Shown piece by piece: positions 60,410 through 64,000 of a stretch of 64,000 nt of DNA (positions are counted from its first letter, which is position 1; every line of letters starts with the position of its first letter). The stretch is taken from the NCBI GenBank assembly GCA_011319805.1, contig SJRY01000266.1, positions 434,001 through 498,000 of the forward strand. The letters run 5' to 3'. Origin of the DNA: Macrocybe gigantea (lineage: Eukaryota > Basidiomycota > Agaricomycetes > Agaricales > Callistosporiaceae). Under the pieces are notes generated by a model. It was not told the origin of the DNA. It was given only the letters and a program-made list of their open reading frames with translations, and made no database searches. The position numbers were made by a program, and so were the translations under genes.

Positions 60410-60631
60410 GGGAGGCAGGCAGACGCGACGCGGACACGACACAAATTGCTCCCTTTCCTTTTTGAGAAATGAAACTCCGACTCGGCATTCGTCGGCAGGC
60501 GTGACAACTTGGGTCTTCCACAAATCGCATTCTATACGATACTGACACCTGGAAGATGATTATAGACTATAGTAGGTGTCGTCTAGCGAGTTTGGTGCAG
60601 ATTGAACCAAAATGTAGTGAGATATTTGAGG

Positions 60632-60674
60632 TGTTCGAAAGGTGGTGCCCGTCCGATGTGGGGTGCGGTGTTAG
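60632..60674 (-). repeat. Right terminal inverted repeat (43 bp)
   Basis: Starts TGTTCGAAAGGTGGTGCCC and ends GCGGTGTTAG; exact reverse complement of 57520-57562. Followed by TA (60675-60676). Confidence 0.93.
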
Positions 60675-60871
60675 TATTGGTCGACTTTGCCTTTTTAGTT
60701 ACGATTACATAACTCCACTGGAGCAAGTTGTGATTATAATTCCGCATCGTCTTTCCCTCCGTCTCCCAAAATACGATCCGTTAGTGATGCCCGACGTAAG
60801 AGGCGCCTCATGTCGTAGTGAGCGGTCCAACGGGGTCGAACCACGCTGATTGGGCGCCACTCATTGATCTG

Positions 60872-61306
60872 ATGCGCGACACAGCTCCAACAGCAACCAC
60901 AGCGGCACCAGCGACGGCGACGGAACAGATTCCATCGATTCAGGTCACCCGTGACCTATCGTCGACAGAACAGGCCGATGCTTCATCGGAAACAATTTAT
61001 CCAGCACCCAACCTCATAACCCGATCTCTTCAGGCCATTGTTCAAGAGATCGAAAGGTCGGCTGATGAGGATGACAGTGATTCCTCAATGTTCATCGATG
61101 ATGCATCGTCGTCGACATTCTCATTTACAATTTTGGATCTTTTTGATTTCACTAATGAGCATTGGACAGAAGCACAGATGCGGAGTGCTGTCGGCAGCCT
61201 GGAGGATGAATTAGAAGTGTACGAATTGTTGGAATTGGATACTAGTGGCGAGGCGGATCTCGAGCTAGATCCCGATGACACTACGGAAAACATTCTCAGA
61301 GTATAG
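60872..61306 (+). CDS. Small acidic hypothetical protein
   Basis: ATG at 60872 (MRDTAPTATTAAPATATEQI) opens about 144 codons without introns. The product is strongly acidic, rich in Ser, Asp, Glu and Thr (SADEDDSDSSMFIDDASSST, LEDELEVYELLELD) with no Cys and few basic residues. I recognise no domain. The skewed but coherent composition and lack of stop codons suggest a real gene; an upstream exon is possible because the frame is open to 60818 without an ATG. Confidence 0.4.
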   Translation: MRDTAPTATTAAPATATEQIPSIQVTRDLSSTEQADASSETIYPAPNLITRSLQAIVQEIERSADEDDSDSSMFIDDASSSTFSFTILDLFDFTNEHWTEAQMRSAVGSLEDELEVYELLELDTSGEADLELDPDDTTENILRV

Positions 61307-62038
61307 AGGTAGATGAAATATATTTATGCAAGAGCGGACGACGTGCTATAACTGGCCGTGTGCTTTGCCTTCGACCTTTCGTAGCGGCGGCTTGTGCTGT
61401 TGCTCTGCCTTCGCCATTACATAATACACTACATGTGACAAAAGTCGGACGGGGGGTCGCTATAGTCTACTTTGGCGCCTGATGTGCGGCTTAAGCCGGC
61501 TTTGCACGACTTTGGACGTTTATCCGCCGACTTGAACAACACTGGTGCGAAGACTGCGTCACAGATGTCCTCCGATATCGACCCTTCCCTTGGCCGCTGG
61601 CGTGTCTGTCACAAGAAGGGTACTGTCTTCTGTCCGTTGGATCACGCAAACGAATTTTGAATGGGATTTCAGTAACCTGACTACTCGTGCTAACATATAG
61701 TTTGTAAGTTACACCCCCGTCGGTGAGGATAAAATCCAGATTGAAAACAGAAAGAGCATCATAAATTACTAGCCAAACGAATGCCAGGAATTAGATCCGT
61801 CCGTGTAAAGGATTCTATTAGTGAATATATGTGAGTGCTGTTAGCTGTCGTCGTCAAGAAAACCGATTCCTCACTGTCACGGAAGCGGCGTCGCGCTGAC
61901 AGCGGCTGGCACCGATCTTGACGGCGACCAGAGATTTTCCATTGATGTGACGGACGGCGCTCACACTGCCACAAGTGACATCAATCAATCGGTTCGACAA
62001 GCATATAATCTAGTTCTACTGGTCTGATCACTGGCATC
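61307..62038. other. Intergenic upstream of the F-box-like gene
   Basis: About 730 bp. A short open frame ending DIDPSLGRWRVCHKKGTVFC near 61625 is not convincing as a gene by itself. The last 200 bp probably contain the promoter of the F-box-like gene. Confidence 0.5.
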
Positions 62039-63801
62039 ATGTACTTGCTCACTTCTCTGCCTCTCGGCGACGATATTATTGATAGGATACTGACGTTCCT
62101 GCCCGATTTTCATGCACTGCAGGCCACGATATTGTCATGCAAGGCCATCCACAATGTCTTCAAGCTTCGCCCCCAATCCATCGTCCGAGCTATAGCATAT
62201 AATCTTGCCGGTCCAGCTCTTCCACAGGCTCTAAGACTTGTCCGCAGCCCGTCGTCTGACTCGGATTCTCAATCTGACGTACCCAATTCTGGAAACGAAC
62301 CTGGGCAAGACTCTGCAATAAACGCCTCCAAGTGGACCGAGGTCGATGCGATATCTCCAATTTCATTTGGTGAAGCCAAAATGCTAGCGTCACTAGCAGG
62401 AGTCGCCAAAGGGCTGGAGGCTGTATTTAGTCAGTGGTATGTCAATCCTGGAATTATCCCTTGTGGGCGGCTTTGAAGTTGTTTCACAATTGATGGCAGG
62501 CATAAGGTCCGTTCTTCTCGGTCGAGCAGACTGAATTCCATGGAGTCTTGGCGCTTTCGACGCGCAATATATCGCCTCATGCTTTATGCTCAAGCCTTCC
62601 CACCAGAAAAGCTTGAAGAGCTAGTATTTCTCGATGATGACGTCCACGATGAAGAAGTTCAGAAAGTTATGCTCGCACAACAGGCGTTTCTTGCGGAGTT
62701 TCCGACATATGAACTAGTGCAAATGAACAGCGTTTGCGAGTTTTTGAAGGAACTTATAAACTGGATCGAAATAGCCGATGGAGACCGAGAATACTGTCAG
62801 TCTGCTGCTATCGATTTTAGGAATACGATGGGTGGTAATCTTATCTCTTCGCAGATGAAAATTTTGTTGAATTAGTACTTCCCCATGGACCTGCTGCGAT
62901 ATGGAACGCATATGTCGAAGACGACGTATCCCATATATCCATTATCCTCGACGATCTGGATGATTCGTTGTTTCAGTATTTTCAGGGCTATCTATCGAGA
63001 CCGCTCGAGGCTATATGTGAAGAGCGCAAAGTGAAGCTTCCTGCTACAGACTCAGAGCACTGGAAATTGATCCTCGAAACTATAGAGGGTGAAAACGACA
63101 CCTGTACGTCTTCATCATTTTGGCTACTTTGTGCTGATGAGAAAATAGGCAAACGGTGTTCTACTCCTTGCGGCTTGAAGCTTTGGAACGAGAGCAGTGA
63201 GTCCACACATCTCGTATTGTATGTGAAGCGCCTGACTCACAGTTTGTGGTCGAAGACTGGTCAGCTCTCAAAGGAAACGAGTCGTTGGCGCCCCACAAAT
63301 TTCCATCATATTTGAAAGGCAAACTGCCCATGAATGTAGTCGAGTTTCGTGCCGTTATGATGTGCACCTCAGGCCCATCATTCGTTTATCACGACTTCAT
63401 GACTGAAATCCACGGCATGAGGAAAAGCCAATGGATGTCATGGAATAAGGATGATTGGCTCTGTGAAAAGTGCATCGGAGAGCTTCTTAGCGACCATCTC
63501 GTGCCTTGGATGCTGGAGCGCCACAAAAAAGGTAGTGTTGTTTGACAATTGTTCCTGTATTGCGAAAGAATGAACGTACTGTCAGATGGTGACACCATTA
63601 ACGAAGACTGTTGGTAAGGAATGTTGTGCGTCTTATCCACCCCCTTCTCATCATGTCCTCGAAGGTACGGCTACAACTGCCGGACACAAACTAATTCACA
63701 CCACGCGAGTCGGTTGAACGTATGTCTTTTGTGTGTTCCGCATCTGTTCTTACTATGACGCATTATTATAGCACCTGTGCGAGCCGACTCGAGGGGACTA
63801 G
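62039..63801 (+). CDS. F-box-like protein with Cys/His-rich C-terminus
   Basis: Start ATG at 62039. The F-box-like N-terminus is LPLGDDIIDRILTFLPDFHA, LQATILSCKAIHNVFKLRPQ, then PALPQALRLVRS, an acidic insert, and ISPISFGEAKMLASLAGV. After an intron come ESWRFRRAIYRLMLYAQAFP, FLAEFPTYELVQMNSVCEFL, KELINWIEIAD, then VLPHGPAAIWNAYVEDD and further exons to MSWNKDDWLCEKCIGELLSD, HLVPWMLERHKKG, and the last three short exons DGDTINEDCW, YGYNCRTQTNSHHASRLN, HLCEPTRGD, with a stop at 63799-63801. Such proteins are presumed SCF ubiquitin-ligase receptors; the WLCEKC / YGYNCRTQ block may bind zinc, which is inference. The reading frame is intact with about seven introns. Confidence 0.8.
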
Positions 63802-64000
63802 TGCACGTCTCTTGTACATATCTCAGCGACGCGTCTGTCGCGTAATAATAGATGCTAGTCACCATGCTCCTTTTTAGGCAATGTCGGCCTCAACGTGGGA
63901 ATAACAGCAGAATGACAACTCCTGACTCGATGACTCGCAAACAAAGAGCGTTGGCACCTTCATGTCCCTCGCCGATACCACCATGCGTTCATTCACCTCT

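Larger units (their letters stand above)
57520..60674. mobile_element. Tc1/mariner-pogo type DNA transposon, 3,155 bp
   Basis: Perfect 43-bp inverted repeats at both ends and a TA dinucleotide duplicated outside define the boundaries. Inside is one minus-strand transposase gene with a Psq-type helix-turn-helix N-terminus and a DDE catalytic domain. TA duplication and this protein order are typical of the pogo branch of Tc1/mariner elements. The identical repeats point to a recent insertion. Confidence 0.92.

Noticed and set aside
60815..60850. B-box-like GGGTCGAACCA suggesting a tRNA
   Set aside because: No matching acceptor stem, A box or cloverleaf around it.
24336..63801. A biosynthetic or defence gene cluster
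   Set aside because: Neighbouring genes belong to unrelated housekeeping pathways; egt1, protease and thioesterase genes show no shared context such as a transporter or core synthase.

Overview
The window is nuclear DNA of a filamentous basidiomycete fungus, most likely an Agaricomycete. Genes are dense and split by many 45-70 nt GT-AG introns. Several families are basidiomycete-typical: a DUF6535 protein, a BTB protein of the mushroom-expanded type, basidiomycete arrestin-like proteins and an F-box-like protein with a Cys-rich C-terminus. A spliced tRNA-Gln confirms a eukaryotic nuclear locus. I see no sign of a virus or of bacterial DNA.

Layout. 0-4.3 kb: 3' part of a WD40 gene, a queuosine-salvage enzyme and a small micro-exon-rich gene. 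4.5-6.3 kb: an arrestin-like gene. 7.2-10.5 kb: the large ribonucleotide reductase subunit, with ACGCGT cell-cycle boxes around its start. 11-15 kb: aldo/keto reductase, BTB protein, coiled-coil protein, tRNA-Gln. 17-19.4 kb: a CreA/Cre1-type carbon-repressor gene between two gene-poor stretches of 2.0 and 2.9 kb. 22.3-26 kb: a head-to-head pair, the SNF5/Sfh1 remodeler subunit and a family-X polymerase-like protein with a mitochondrial-type N-terminus. 26.5-30.6 kb: DUF6535 membrane protein and a broken gelsolin/severin gene. 30.7-36.2 kb: ergothioneine synthase Egt1 and a DHHC palmitoyltransferase. 36.5-45.1 kb: thioesterase-like gene, polytopic membrane protein, dynactin p62, a damaged membrane protein and a second arrestin-like gene. 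45.4-50 kb: two divergent membrane-anchored aspartic proteases. 50.2-56.2 kb: heme oxygenase, CCCH zinc-finger protein, PA-TM-RING ubiquitin ligase. 56.3-63.8 kb: an F-box relic, a 3,155-bp Tc1/mariner-pogo type DNA transposon with perfect 43-bp terminal inverted repeats and TA target duplication, a small acidic protein and an intact F-box-like gene.

Themes. Most genes are housekeeping or signalling genes: DNA precursor supply, chromatin remodelling, carbon regulation, redox protection, ubiquitin and palmitoyl modification, motor transport. They do not form one pathway or a biosynthetic cluster. The transposon, F-box genes, DUF6535 gene and protease pair are the accessory part. The most striking cross-cutting signal is that at least 15 conserved reading frames break at one point each, and each break is explained by one missing base, nearly always in a run of identical bases. 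This looks like base-calling error rather than biology, and it limits how literally the protein ends given here should be read.
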